Shown here piece by piece: positions 24,502-34,006 of a stretch of DNA of 64,000 bases. The notes below the pieces were generated by a model that saw only the letters and a program-made list of their open reading frames with translations, had not been told where the DNA came from and did no database searches. This DNA is from JAVVEG01 sp041689205 (GTDB taxonomy: Bacteria > Pseudomonadota > Gammaproteobacteria > Pseudomonadales > Pseudohongiellaceae). The position numbers and the translations under genes are program-made. Numbering within the stretch: the first letter of the stretch is position 1; each line of letters begins with the position of its first letter. The stretch spans positions 1-64,000 of the forward strand of contig JBDNGQ010000116.1 of assembly GCA_041689205.1 (NCBI GenBank), given 5' to 3'.

Positions 24502-25746
24502 TCAGCGGAACAGATCTAAATCAATTACATTTGCCATTGCTTCATAACCGGCGTCATTTGGATGAAGATTATCGGCAGTAAAATCTGAAATTATTTGCAA
24601 GGGATAGGTGAAATCTTTAAGCGCATCTTCAAAATCTATTACACCATCGAACTCGCCACTGTTGCGAATCCAGTTATTAACCTGTTGCCGTTTATTTTCA
24701 CCTTGCACATTGTAATAGGCTGCGCCTTCGTAAGGGGTCAACGTAGCACCGATAATTTTTATACCGCGCGCCTTCACCCGGGCGATGATCTGGCGATAGC
24801 CGGCGATGATGTCATCAGCACTGACTTCTTCACCCGGAAACATGCTGACCATTCCAATGTCATTAATGCCTTCCATCAGCACTACATGGCTGACGCCACT
24901 TAAAGCCAGCACATCGCGCTCAAAGCGTGCCTGCAGATTCTCACCAAAGCGCGGCAGGTTTTCATGTAACACCCGGTTGCCACTCAAGCCTGCATTAGCT
25001 ACAGCAAATACCGGCATATCGGTGGCGCTGGCCAGACGCTTGACCAGAAAATTCGGCCAGCGGCTGTTGCTGTCGCGACTGGAACCGACACCATCGGTAA
25101 TGGAATCGCCAACGGTGACAATGGTGCTGATGGCATCATTACGCCCAACATCTACGGCAGTCAGATAATTCCAGACCACAATTTCGCTGGCATCAGGAAT
25201 ATCTGAGCTGCTGCTGAAGTCGCCGGAGCCGGATACATAGTTAGTCTGCTGGGTGGCCAGATGCGATGTTGCGGCGCCACTGCCTGCGGGCAGGTAGATA
25301 CTTATGCTGAGATTGCTCATCGCCGGAACCGCGAAACTGATCGGGTCACTGATTGCCACAGCGCCGCGCGGAATCGTGAAACTGCTGCGTTGGCTGAAGG
25401 TCAGTGCCTGCAGTGACTCCGCGACAATGCTGGCGCCGGCAGCCTGCAACGCAATGGTTACTGCGCCAATCTGCAGCGGCTTATCACCATGAATATTGGA
25501 CAGCCTGATACGCACCGTGTCACCAGCAGCACTGGTATGAATTATCTGACGCAGCGTCTGGTCAGTAAAGGTATCAGCGGCATCGGCAGCGGGCGGAAAG
25601 GCAGGGGGAAAGGAGCTTGGACTCATGGACCAGGTCGTGGCCCAATGCAGATCCTGCTGGCTGAATACAGGCGCAGCAACCGCCAGCAGTACCAATACCA
25701 GAACCATACTGGTGAGCTGACGTGTTTTCATTAGAATTTTTCGCAT
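24502..25746 (-). CDS. Secreted SGNH/GDSL-family hydrolase
   Basis: 414 aa; the start ATG has GGGAG four bases upstream. Signal peptide ends near APVFSQ/QD. N-terminal beta-rich region (~30-195, ATTWSMSPSSF...TVRIRLSN) is typical of the large GDSL subgroup seen with rhamnogalacturonan-acetylesterase-like enzymes. SGNH blocks: VGDSITDGVGS (nucleophile Ser), NAGLSGNRVL (oxyanion Gly), EGINDIG (Asn) and DNLHPNDAGY (catalytic Asp-x-x-His). Probably a periplasmic or extracellular esterase acting on esterified carbohydrate; substrate unknown. Minus-strand neighbour of the membrane protein and hemH. Confidence 0.9.
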   Translation of the reverse strand: MRKILMKTRQLTSMVLVLVLLAVAAPVFSQQDLHWATTWSMSPSSFPPAFPPAADAADTFTDQTLRQIIHTSAAGDTVRIRLSNIHGDKPLQIGAVTIALQAAGASIVAESLQALTFSQRSSFTIPRGAVAISDPISFAVPAMSNLSISIYLPAGSGAATSHLATQQTNYVSGSGDFSSSSDIPDASEIVVWNYLTAVDVGRNDAISTIVTVGDSITDGVGSSRDSNSRWPNFLVKRLASATDMPVFAVANAGLSGNRVLHENLPRFGENLQARFERDVLALSGVSHVVLMEGINDIGMVSMFPGEEVSADDIIAGYRQIIARVKARGIKIIGATLTPYEGAAYYNVQGENKRQQVNNWIRNSGEFDGVIDFEDALKDFTYPLQIISDFTADNLHPNDAGYEAMANVIDLDLFR

Positions 25747-25806
25747 GATCTCCCTTCTCCTTTTCCTGTTTTTTATGACTTTATGTTTGCGTCCGTCATG
25801 TGCCCA

Positions 25807-27192
25807 TCAGTTGTGTTTATCCAATATCTCACTGAGCTCTTCAATAGCAATAAATCTGGCCGAATCTCCCTCGGCGCGAGTGTACAATCCTGACCATTGC
25901 GCGTTGGCGCGGGCTCTGCGCAGCGGTGCCGGCAGCCCCGTGCCCCAGAGCGTCTGCTGCTTTTCAGTGCCAAACTTAACCGGCTCTACAGCGGCATGAC
26001 CGCGATTTTCCAGCGCATGAATCAACTGCAGCTGGCGCATCGCCAGCAGGCGGATAATGGCATCGTCAACGCGCAGTGTGCGCTGTCCGCTTAGCGTGCT
26101 GATGATACGCTTGCCATAATGGCGCAGGGTCTGCCAGCCGCCACCGGCCAGCGCACCAATGGCAGTAGCGGCGCCAAGGCTGATGCCGCCAACCATTAAA
26201 TCCAGTCCGAAACCAGCCGCCGCACCTGCTGCCGCCCCGCTGCCCAGTTTGATGCCCATAATCTGCAAAGTCTCCGGATCAAACAGATCATCCTGCCAGC
26301 GCCCGTCCGTGAGTGGTAACTGCTCAGCTTCAAAATCTTCAGACAGAAAACTGTACAGCGTCAGCAGTGTGTTGACGCAGGCCTGTTCGCATCCAAGCAC
26401 TCGTCGGTTCAGCTCAGCGACAGCCTTAGCCAGTGCCGATGCAGGTTCAATCTCAGTAGCAACCTGGCACGCTGCAACGTCTATCAGCAACTCGGCAAGG
26501 CTGGTCAGCGCTGCTTTATGTCGCTGCCGGGCGTCCCGTTCATGACTGGCAATTAAGCGCCGCAAGGTGTTCCGATGTGCATCCAGCACGGTGGCCAGCT
26601 TTTCATAGAGCAGCTTCTCGCCATCACGCTGGGGAGCAACGGTATCAAAACATATCACTGCATGCAGCCCTGCTCGCGCCAGCGCATCACGCCACAGCGC
26701 CTCATCTGCAGCCGGGTCGCTGACGAAATTGAGCAGAGGTAATAAAGGCACGCCGCAACTGCCGAGGACAACAAGTTCATCGCGATGCTTGGCCAGCACT
26801 GGATCGCGCGCATCCACTACATAAAATGCAGCATCACTGCACAACAGCTGCTTCAGGACTTTCGCCTCCTGCTCGAAGCGGTCACGGGCCTGCTCAGTGT
26901 GCAGAAACTTTTCAATCCGGGTCGGCCCATCAATCCGTGTACCGGCCGTTATCTGCTCCAGAAATTCCAGCAACGCCACTGAATCCTCCATACCCGGGGT
27001 GTCAAACAATTCCAGTGCAACCTTGCCATCGACCAGCAGGCGGGCAGCCTCGACATGGCGGGTAGTACTGGGCTGCATGGAAACCTGCCCGAATCTGATG
27101 TCCCGGGTGAGGGTGCGCAGCAGGGAGGTCTTGCCGGTATTAGTGTGCCCGACCACCGCAATACGCAAAACATGTGCTGAATCAGAGGCCAT
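25807..27192 (-). CDS. GTPase with DUF3482 domain
   Basis: 461 aa. G1/P-loop VVGHTNTGKTSLLRTL (13-28), G2 region TTRHVEA, G3 LFDTPGMED, and a G4-like VVDARDPVLAKHRDEL mark a TRAFAC-class GTPase. The C-terminal part carries a glycine-zipper hydrophobic stretch (KLGSGAAAGAAAGFG then LDLMVGGISLGAATAIGALAGG) that could insert into or cross the membrane. The gene overlaps the preceding DUF2868 gene by 11 bp, the conserved DUF2868-DUF3482 pairing in proteobacteria. Biological role unknown; I infer a two-component membrane complex in which this is the nucleotide switch. Confidence 0.85.
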   Translation of the reverse strand: MASDSAHVLRIAVVGHTNTGKTSLLRTLTRDIRFGQVSMQPSTTRHVEAARLLVDGKVALELFDTPGMEDSVALLEFLEQITAGTRIDGPTRIEKFLHTEQARDRFEQEAKVLKQLLCSDAAFYVVDARDPVLAKHRDELVVLGSCGVPLLPLLNFVSDPAADEALWRDALARAGLHAVICFDTVAPQRDGEKLLYEKLATVLDAHRNTLRRLIASHERDARQRHKAALTSLAELLIDVAACQVATEIEPASALAKAVAELNRRVLGCEQACVNTLLTLYSFLSEDFEAEQLPLTDGRWQDDLFDPETLQIMGIKLGSGAAAGAAAGFGLDLMVGGISLGAATAIGALAGGGWQTLRHYGKRIISTLSGQRTLRVDDAIIRLLAMRQLQLIHALENRGHAAVEPVKFGTEKQQTLWGTGLPAPLRRARANAQWSGLYTRAEGDSARFIAIEELSEILDKHN

Positions 27193-28825
27193 GGCGTACC
27201 CATTGCAGTGCAGCTGAGGTGTCGAAATAGATCTGCTGTCTGGACAGACCGGTCTGCTGCAGACTGTCCTGCCAGCTGTTCAGGCGAACCTGGTCGGCAA
27301 CCAGCGTCTGCGGCAGCAGAACACGAGTTTCAAGCGCCTGCCAGGATGCGTCAACTATCCAGTTGAAAGTGCCCCGGTCCGGCGACAGGCGCGGATTGCA
27401 GACAATCAGCAGACGCATCGGCGGGTTATCGGTCAGCACCGCGAGCGCATGACTGCGTTGTTCACGGCTATCTACCGGTTGGATTATCAGCACCGGCTCT
27501 GCCGCAGCATTACCTGCACTTTCCGCGGAATCAGCACTTCCAGCACTATCGCGACCAGCCGCACCAGCAGCACCAGCAGCACGGGTCGCACCAACCGCAG
27601 CGCCCGGAGCGCCGTCGCTGCCTGAAAAATCTTCCTCCAGCTCCAGACCAATGATCACTGCGGAGCGCGTGCCGGGCTTGCTGCTGCTGCCAATCTTACT
27701 GCGATACAGTGACGCCGGTTGTTGATCACGTATCCCGCCGGCTTCACTGGCCGGGCGCAGCCGGGCAGCTAATGCCGTATAGGCTGGCAGATTCTGCAAG
27801 CGTACCCGCCCCAGACGGGAGAATAACCGCTGCGAGCACCACAGAGCGAGCAGCAGCCGCGGCATAATTCCATACACCAGCAGGCTGCCCAGCAACCACG
27901 ATGACCATGCACGGCGGATGCTCTCGGGCTGGTTCAGCGCCGGGCCTCCTGCGGGCGCCGCCAGCATCCCCTCAGCCACACCGCTGCCGCGCACAGCATC
28001 TGCATCTGGCATGGCAAAGCCCAGCAGATCCGGCAACCAGCCAAACACGCCCACAAATTCAACGAAGGCATCGGCGGGCAGAATAGTTGTTTCCCAGATG
28101 AAGGTATAACTGCGCAATGCCAGACTCAATAACAGGCCCGTTAAAACCCCCATAAGCGCAAATAACCACAGGTAATGGGTGATGGCACCAAAGCACCAGA
28201 GTGTACTGCGACTGCGCTGCATTAACTCGGCCAGCGCGCGTGATACTGCAAACCCTGCGGATTCGCGTTGCAGCTCTGCACCGCGCTGAGTTCTGCGCTC
28301 CGCACCCGATTCACTATCATGCTCAGTACGATGCTCAGTACGAGAGTACGATGATTTTCCCGAAAACCTGCTGCTCAACCAGAACCAGATCCGTCCCGGT
28401 ATTCCACCACGCTCACTGCTGCTTGCACCTGCTGGCAATAGATTCAGCAGCCAGATAAACAACATCAGCAGATTGAAGCCAATCAAGCCTCCCAGTGCCC
28501 AGATAACATTTACTGGTCGGCTGCCATCGCCAAGCACCGCAAGCGCTGTGCTGAATCCGCCCAGCAGCGCAAACGCCAGCAAGATAATCAGTATCCAGCG
28601 CGCCTGCTGCCGCCAGTTCAGCAAGGCGCCCAGGCTGCCATCGCGGCTGCCCAGATAATTTGCATGCAACAAAATACGCTGCTCAAGATCTTCAGTCTGA
28701 GCACAGGCATAAGCCGCAGCTTCGGGGTCATCAGTCGGAGGCAAACCGTGGTTGCGGGTCCGCACCGTCTCAGCAAGCCAGCGCTGGTTGAGCATAGAAA
28801 GTTTTTGGGCAGGGCTGACGTTCAA
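27182..28825 (-). CDS. DUF2868 polytopic membrane protein, partner of the DUF3482 GTPase
   Basis: 547 aa. About four to six membrane helices: ILIILLAFALLGGFSTALAVL, LGGLIGFNLLMLFIWLLNLL, HYLWLFALMGVLTGLLLSLAL and SWLLGSLLVYGIMPRLLLALW among them. Hydrophilic inserts differ in composition: an Arg/Glu/His-rich loop with a TEHRTEH repeat (~168-195), and an Ala/Gly/Ser-rich linker (~430-470) before a soluble C-terminal domain (VLIIQPVDSREQRSHALAVL...). Translationally coupled to the GTPase gene. Function unknown. Confidence 0.8.
   Translation of the reverse strand: MNVSPAQKLSMLNQRWLAETVRTRNHGLPPTDDPEAAAYACAQTEDLEQRILLHANYLGSRDGSLGALLNWRQQARWILIILLAFALLGGFSTALAVLGDGSRPVNVIWALGGLIGFNLLMLFIWLLNLLPAGASSSERGGIPGRIWFWLSSRFSGKSSYSRTEHRTEHDSESGAERRTQRGAELQRESAGFAVSRALAELMQRSRSTLWCFGAITHYLWLFALMGVLTGLLLSLALRSYTFIWETTILPADAFVEFVGVFGWLPDLLGFAMPDADAVRGSGVAEGMLAAPAGGPALNQPESIRRAWSSWLLGSLLVYGIMPRLLLALWCSQRLFSRLGRVRLQNLPAYTALAARLRPASEAGGIRDQQPASLYRSKIGSSSKPGTRSAVIIGLELEEDFSGSDGAPGAAVGATRAAGAAGAAGRDSAGSADSAESAGNAAAEPVLIIQPVDSREQRSHALAVLTDNPPMRLLIVCNPRLSPDRGTFNWIVDASWQALETRVLLPQTLVADQVRLNSWQDSLQQTGLSRQQIYFDTSAALQWVRHGL
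28319..28342. repeat. 12-bp tandem duplication within the DUF2868 gene
   Basis: ATGCTCAGTACG is repeated back to back (28319-28330, 28331-28342). Being 12 bp it preserves frame and encodes the duplicated TEHR units of the hydrophilic loop. A partial third copy (AGTACGATG) follows. Confidence 0.9.
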
Positions 28826-28958
28826 AGCAGATCCATATCAATGAAGCGTTGCAAAGGACTTGTTAATCGGAATAGTACGTGGCCATACTAAAACGTCCAC
28901 TCTTAAAAGGGTAGTGCTGGCACGTTCAGCCCAATACTAATGCACAGGAGATCTGCTT

Positions 28959-30362
28959 TTGGCAACGATCACATTTTATGGCGCGGCGCAGGAAGTAACC
29001 GGGTCCTGCTACCTGCTCGAGTCAACTGCCATTGGCCGGGTATTAATGGAATGCGGTATGCACCAGGGCGGCGATGCCGTTGAAAGAATCCAGAACGATA
29101 ACTTCGAGTTTGATCCCCACAGTATCGACGCAGTGATTCTTTCTCATGCACATCTGGATCATTCGGGAAAACTTCCAAAGCTGGTGAATCAGGGCTTCGA
29201 TGGTCCAATTTACTGCACCCAGGCCACTAAAGGAATTCTGCGGATCCTGCTTGAGGACGCACTCGGATTATATCAGCGTGATCTGGAGCGGGAGAATGTG
29301 CGCCGCGAGCGCAGTGGTCGTAAACTTCTGGCTGCTGAATATTCTGAGGATGATGTCAGGAAAGTGCTCAAGCTCTGCGAGGGCATACCCTATAACACCA
29401 ATTTTGCGCCAGGTTCTGCGGCAACTGTCTGTTTCCACGATGCGGGACACATACTTGGGTCGGCCATTGTTGAGATTGAACTGGAAGAGAAAGGCCAGCA
29501 CAAGCGTCTGGTTTTCTCAGGCGATCTGGGTCGGAAAGGCTCAGTGCTGATGAATGATCCTGAGACTCTGGACAGCGCTGATCTGGTGCTGATGGAAGGC
29601 ACTTATGGAAATCGTGATCATCGCGATGAAAGCAGCACCATGCAACAGCTGACCAATATATTAAGTGAGACCTGGCAGCGCGGCGGCAATGTGCTGATTC
29701 CCGCTTTCGCTTTAGGCCGCTCACAGGAAATTATTTTTCATCTGGGCAGCCTTTACAACAAAGGCCTGCTCGATGGCTGGCAGGTATTTCTCGACAGCCC
29801 GATGGCGATTGAAGTCACCCAGGTGTATGACCGATGGCTGCACCTGATGGACGACAAGGATATTCGGCAGCTTGATAAGTTCGGGCGCGATTCACTGGAG
29901 GAGTTTTTACCGACTCTTAAAATCTGTCGTACACCAGAAGAGTCGATGGCGATTAATGAAGTTAAGCAAGGCGCCATTATCATTGCAGGCAGCGGCATGT
30001 GCACTGGCGGGCGCATCCGGCACCACATGAAACATCGCCTCTGGCGGGAGAGCAATACCATGATCTTCATCGGCTTTCAGGCTCAAGGTACGCTGGGTCG
30101 ATTGCTGGTCGACGGGCTTAAAGACGTGAAGATATTTGGCGATGAAATCAAGGTGCGCGCCCGCATAGAAACATTAGGGGGTTTTTCGGCCCACGCCGGG
30201 CAATCTGAGCTGCTAAGCTGGGTCGAGAATTTTAAACCGACACCCCGCGTGCTGCTTATACATGGTGAGGCGCAAGCTTTGGAAGCTCTGTCTCAAAAAT
30301 TATGGACAGACAAAAGCATACGCAGTGAAATCCCTGCCTTGGGCAGTTGTATTGCATTTTAG
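28959..30362 (+). CDS. MBL-fold beta-CASP metallo-hydrolase (CPSF/YSH1-type), TTG start
   Basis: 467 aa. The conserved N-terminus ITFYGAAQEVTGSCYLLE can only be reached from a TTG at 28959; GGAG lies eight bases upstream, and the first in-frame ATG (29046) would remove the first strand. Zinc motif SHAHLDHSG, then HDAGHILGSA, FSGDLGRKG, beta-CASP motif MEGTYGNRDH, GSGMCTGGRIRHH and GGFSAHAGQSEL. The family contains RNA endo/exonucleases; bacterial stand-alone members are often annotated as RNA-metabolising. The stop overlaps the next frame region; the P-type ATPase ATG is 11 bp downstream. Confidence 0.92.
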   Translation: MATITFYGAAQEVTGSCYLLESTAIGRVLMECGMHQGGDAVERIQNDNFEFDPHSIDAVILSHAHLDHSGKLPKLVNQGFDGPIYCTQATKGILRILLEDALGLYQRDLERENVRRERSGRKLLAAEYSEDDVRKVLKLCEGIPYNTNFAPGSAATVCFHDAGHILGSAIVEIELEEKGQHKRLVFSGDLGRKGSVLMNDPETLDSADLVLMEGTYGNRDHRDESSTMQQLTNILSETWQRGGNVLIPAFALGRSQEIIFHLGSLYNKGLLDGWQVFLDSPMAIEVTQVYDRWLHLMDDKDIRQLDKFGRDSLEEFLPTLKICRTPEESMAINEVKQGAIIIAGSGMCTGGRIRHHMKHRLWRESNTMIFIGFQAQGTLGRLLVDGLKDVKIFGDEIKVRARIETLGGFSAHAGQSELLSWVENFKPTPRVLLIHGEAQALEALSQKLWTDKSIRSEIPALGSCIAF

Positions 30363-30373
30363 GAAATTTCTGG

Positions 30374-33097
30374 ATGACTCAACGGCCTTCCAACGAGCAG
30401 GAAGCTGATTCCTTAAGCTGCAAAGATCCGCATGCCACTAGTGCCGAGCAGGTGCTGTCCGCAATGGGCAGCAGGCGCAGCGGTCTTGATGCCAATACAG
30501 CGCGTAAGCGCCTCGATCAATGCGGCCCCAACCAGCTGCAGGCCAGAAAACCCACCCCTGGCTGGCTGCGGCTGTTACGGCAATTCCAGAATCTGTTTAT
30601 TTATGTGTTGCTGGTCAGCGCGGTGATCAGCTATCTGCTCGGACACTACGTCGACTCGGGAGTCATCTTTGCCGTAGTGCTTATTAATGCGCTGGTCGGT
30701 TTTATTCAGGAAGGCAAAGCCGAGGCTGCTCTGCGCGCCATACTGTCAATGACTAAAACACATTGCAGAGTGCTGCGTGAGGATACTGTTCAAACCATCG
30801 ACAGCACTGAAGTAGTGCCCGGTGACATTATTATTTTAAAGTCTGGTGACCGTGTCGCAGCCGACATGAGGATTATTGAAAGTAAAGAATTGCGTAGCGA
30901 TGAGTCCATGCTTACCGGCGAATCGCAGCCGCGCGATAAAAACCCCGAACCTCTGCAGCAGGACATTGATCTGGCTGATCGCAATAATATGGCCTTCATG
31001 GGCACCATGGTAGTCAACGGCACCGGCAAGGGGGTGGTGACCAACACTGCGACGACTACTCAGTTGGGCAACATCAATACCATGGTGCAACAGGTCAGCA
31101 TTGCAAAAACACCGCTGCAAAAACAACTGGAAGATCTCGCCAGAAAGTTAACCATTGCCATCCTGCTGTTTTCAGCGGCCACTATGGCTTACGGCATGCT
31201 GGTTTATAATCAGTCTTTCAGTGCCATGATCCAGGCTGCCATCGGCATCGCCGTTGCCGCTATCCCGGAAGGCCTGCCTGCAGTAGTGACCATAGTTCTG
31301 GCGCTGGGTGTGCAGCGCATGGCTCATCGTAATGCCCTGATGCGGCGCCTGCCGGCAGTAGAAGTACTTGGTTCGGTAGATGTTATCTGTACAGATAAAA
31401 CTGGCACCTTGACCGCTAATACCATGATGGTGACTGCACTGCAGACGGCTACCGATAAATTCGAGATCAGCGGCAGTGGTTATGCGCCTGATGGCGATCT
31501 GTGCAAGGATGGCCATACCGTTGCTGCCGATGCTCAGTCTGAATCGCTGAAGCAGGCTGCGCTGATAGCCATGCTCTGCAATGAAGCCAGAATCACCTGT
31601 GAGCATCAGCACTGGAAAATGCATGGCGATCCCACCGAAGGTGCGCTGCATGTAATGGCTTTGAAAAGTCAGCTCAGTGCACCTGATGTCAAAGCCCGCT
31701 GGCCACGTCTGGACACCCTGCCCTTTGCCACTGAAAAGCGCTATATGGCAACTCTGCATACAAGCCCGGAAGGGGACCATGTGGTGCTGGTAAAAGGGGC
31801 ACCGGAACGCATTCTCGGATTCTGCAGTAAGCAGCTTGATGAACAACAAAACCTGCAACCTTTAAACGAGAAATTCTGGCAGGAGAAGACCGAAGAACTG
31901 GCTTCCCAGGGCATGCGGGTAATTGCGCTGGCCCGCAAAACCACCTCAGCAAAAACTGAACTGCAGGCGGCTGATGCTGAGACTGATCTCATCATGATTG
32001 CGCTGAGCGGCATCAGTGATCCGCCTCGGGAAGAAGCCATTGCCGCAATTGCTGAATGTCACCGGGCCGGCATCCGGGTAAAAATGATCACCGGTGATAA
32101 TCCCTTGACTGCGGCAGCTATTGGCCGTCAGCTCGGCATTAATGACGCCCGCATCCTGACCGGACACGATCTGGATAACACCAAAGCTGAGGACATGGCG
32201 CAACTGGTTGATGAGGTCGATATCTATGCGCGCACCAGTCCGAAAAACAAGCTGATGCTGGTGAAAAATCTGCAGCAGAATCGGCATGTGGTCGCGATGA
32301 CCGGAGATGGCGTTAATGATGCGCCCTCCTTAAAGCAGGCAGACATTGGCATCGCGATGGGCTTGAAGGGCACCGATGCTGCGCGTGAAGCGGCGGATTT
32401 CGTGCTCACCGATGATAACTTTGCCACCATCGCCTCAGCGGTCGCGGAAGGCCGCACCGTCTATGACAATACCGTCAAATCAATCCTGTTCATGCTGCCG
32501 GTAAATGTCGCGCAGGCCACCGTTATTCTGATTGCCATTCTGCTGGGACGGGTACTGCCGATCAGTCCACCACAGATTCTATGGGTCAATATGATTACCT
32601 CGGTGACCCTGTCGCTGGCGCTGGCGTTTGAGGCGGGTGAACGTCATATCATGCAACGTCCACCACGACCTTACGAACAGAGTTTTTTTACGCCAACTAT
32701 GCTGCGGCGCTTGTTCATCGTCAGTGCTGCCGGTGCTGCTATCGTGTTCCTGATGTTTACCTGGAGTATGAACCGGGGCGACAGCATCGAGTATGCGCGC
32801 AGTGTCGCAATCAACAGTCTGGTCGCTTTTGAAGCTTTTTATCTGATTAGCAGTCGCTTTTTATATCAGAGCATCTTCCGACGCGAGACTCTGAAAGGCG
32901 CTCAACCGGCACTAATTGCCATTGCTCTGGTGATCGGCGCACAGATACTGTTCACCTATCTGCCCTGGTCACAAGGCATTTTTGAAGTTGAAGGTCTGCA
33001 ACTGCGTGACTGGTTGATAATTATCCCGATCGCCAGTTCGATAATTTTTATCGTTGAGCTGGATAAATATATTGATCGCCGTACTGGAAAATTTTAA
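30374..33097 (+). CDS. P-type cation-transporting ATPase (type II), ion not certain
   Basis: 907 aa from the ATG at 30374 (AGGA upstream). N-terminal cation-ATPase domain (~25-95), about ten helices, actuator LTGES, phosphorylation motif CTDKTGTLTAN, KGAPERIL in the nucleotide domain, hinge TGDGVNDAPSLKQADIGIAMG. In M4 it has IPEGLPAVVT as in Ca2+ pumps. However in M6 the segment is LWVNMITSVTL, where SERCA has VNLVTD, so the Ca2+-binding Asp is replaced by Ser, and M5 has NVAQ where SERCA has NIGE. Substrate ion should therefore be left open. Probably an operon with the metallo-hydrolase. Confidence 0.93.
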   Translation: MTQRPSNEQEADSLSCKDPHATSAEQVLSAMGSRRSGLDANTARKRLDQCGPNQLQARKPTPGWLRLLRQFQNLFIYVLLVSAVISYLLGHYVDSGVIFAVVLINALVGFIQEGKAEAALRAILSMTKTHCRVLREDTVQTIDSTEVVPGDIIILKSGDRVAADMRIIESKELRSDESMLTGESQPRDKNPEPLQQDIDLADRNNMAFMGTMVVNGTGKGVVTNTATTTQLGNINTMVQQVSIAKTPLQKQLEDLARKLTIAILLFSAATMAYGMLVYNQSFSAMIQAAIGIAVAAIPEGLPAVVTIVLALGVQRMAHRNALMRRLPAVEVLGSVDVICTDKTGTLTANTMMVTALQTATDKFEISGSGYAPDGDLCKDGHTVAADAQSESLKQAALIAMLCNEARITCEHQHWKMHGDPTEGALHVMALKSQLSAPDVKARWPRLDTLPFATEKRYMATLHTSPEGDHVVLVKGAPERILGFCSKQLDEQQNLQPLNEKFWQEKTEELASQGMRVIALARKTTSAKTELQAADAETDLIMIALSGISDPPREEAIAAIAECHRAGIRVKMITGDNPLTAAAIGRQLGINDARILTGHDLDNTKAEDMAQLVDEVDIYARTSPKNKLMLVKNLQQNRHVVAMTGDGVNDAPSLKQADIGIAMGLKGTDAAREAADFVLTDDNFATIASAVAEGRTVYDNTVKSILFMLPVNVAQATVILIAILLGRVLPISPPQILWVNMITSVTLSLALAFEAGERHIMQRPPRPYEQSFFTPTMLRRLFIVSAAGAAIVFLMFTWSMNRGDSIEYARSVAINSLVAFEAFYLISSRFLYQSIFRRETLKGAQPALIAIALVIGAQILFTYLPWSQGIFEVEGLQLRDWLIIIPIASSIIFIVELDKYIDRRTGKF

Positions 33098-33121
33098 TCG
33101 CTACGTCCTGATTTCAATTGC

Positions 33122-34006
33122 TTATGTCAGCAGTTGCTTCAAACCGGAAACCAGCAGGGGCGCCAGGTCAATCTGGTTACTGGGGTGGGATATGCTGTTG
33201 CTGGTAACCACTCGCAGACCGGCAGCCTGCATTTCCTGAGCAGCTCCCTCAGCAAAAATTCCATGTACTCCAACACAGATCGGCGCAGCCAGACCAGCAT
33301 CCTGCAAATGTCGGGCGGCCTGCAACATGGTTCTGCCCGTGCTGATAATATCGTCAACCAGCACAGGCGTATGCTGCAGCCAGTTGCTGACATGAGGCAG
33401 GGAGACGCGCACATCACGATCACCAAATCTTTCTTTGGTGAGCACCTCCCAGGGACAGTCGACGAGCTCTGCGACTCTTGCCGCCCACTGCTCGGATTCA
33501 CCATCCGGACCAATAATCAGCGGTTTCTTTATATGGGCGCGCAACCATTGAGCGATAGGCTCGACCGCAGTCATCGCCACAGCCGGAATACTGTAGACCT
33601 CCTCAAGCTTATGAATCCGGTGCAGATGGGGATCTACGGTTAACAGCCAGTCCAGTTGCTGACTGATCAGCCCGGCGAAGTATTTTGCATTAATCCCCTC
33701 CCCCGCATGAAAGCGTTTGTCCTGGCGCATATAGGCCAGATAGGGGGCAATCAGTCCGACGCGACTGGCACCCAGATCACGCAGAGTATTCACCAGCAAC
33801 AGCAGCGGCAGCACTTTATCGTCTGGACGGTGTAACTGGCACAGTACGGCGACATCGGCACCCGCGACATCGTCGAGCACGCGCACATAGGTTTCACCAT
33901 CGGGAAAGTGCCGCAGCTCCATATTGCCGGGACTGAAGTCGCTATGCGCAAACAGACTTTTCGCCAACTCCTGCTGGCCCGGCATTACATAGAGAAGGCG
34001 CCTCAT
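33122..34006 (-). CDS. Divergent ribose-phosphate pyrophosphokinase (Prs) homologue
   Basis: 294 aa, shorter than housekeeping Prs (~315). Recognisable blocks: HFPDGETYVRV (ATP/ribose loop), APYLAYMRQDKRF, VDPHLHRIHKLEEVYSIP, a flexible-loop equivalent LTKERFGDRDVRV with Lys and Arg kept, and the PRPP loop VLVDDIISTGRTM. Differences from canonical enzymes include PDGESEQWA for PDAGGVERA. It should make PRPP and AMP from ribose 5-phosphate and ATP, or run the reverse; a second housekeeping prs gene is expected elsewhere. The start overlaps the stop of the AMP-phosphorylase-type gene by 4 bp (ATGA), so the two are translationally coupled. Confidence 0.85.
   Translation of the reverse strand: MRRLLYVMPGQQELAKSLFAHSDFSPGNMELRHFPDGETYVRVLDDVAGADVAVLCQLHRPDDKVLPLLLLVNTLRDLGASRVGLIAPYLAYMRQDKRFHAGEGINAKYFAGLISQQLDWLLTVDPHLHRIHKLEEVYSIPAVAMTAVEPIAQWLRAHIKKPLIIGPDGESEQWAARVAELVDCPWEVLTKERFGDRDVRVSLPHVSNWLQHTPVLVDDIISTGRTMLQAARHLQDAGLAAPICVGVHGIFAEGAAQEMQAAGLRVVTSNSISHPSNQIDLAPLLVSGLKQLLT

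Noticed and set aside
27500..27620. Ala/Gly codon-rich stretch resembling a tandem repeat
   Set aside because: Imperfect GCN/GGN-rich low complexity within the DUF2868 frame; no unit is regular enough to call a DNA repeat.
31172..31858. 228-codon minus-strand ORF inside the P-type ATPase
   Set aside because: It is antisense to strongly conserved catalytic motifs, and its translation is His/Gln/Cys-rich without any domain.
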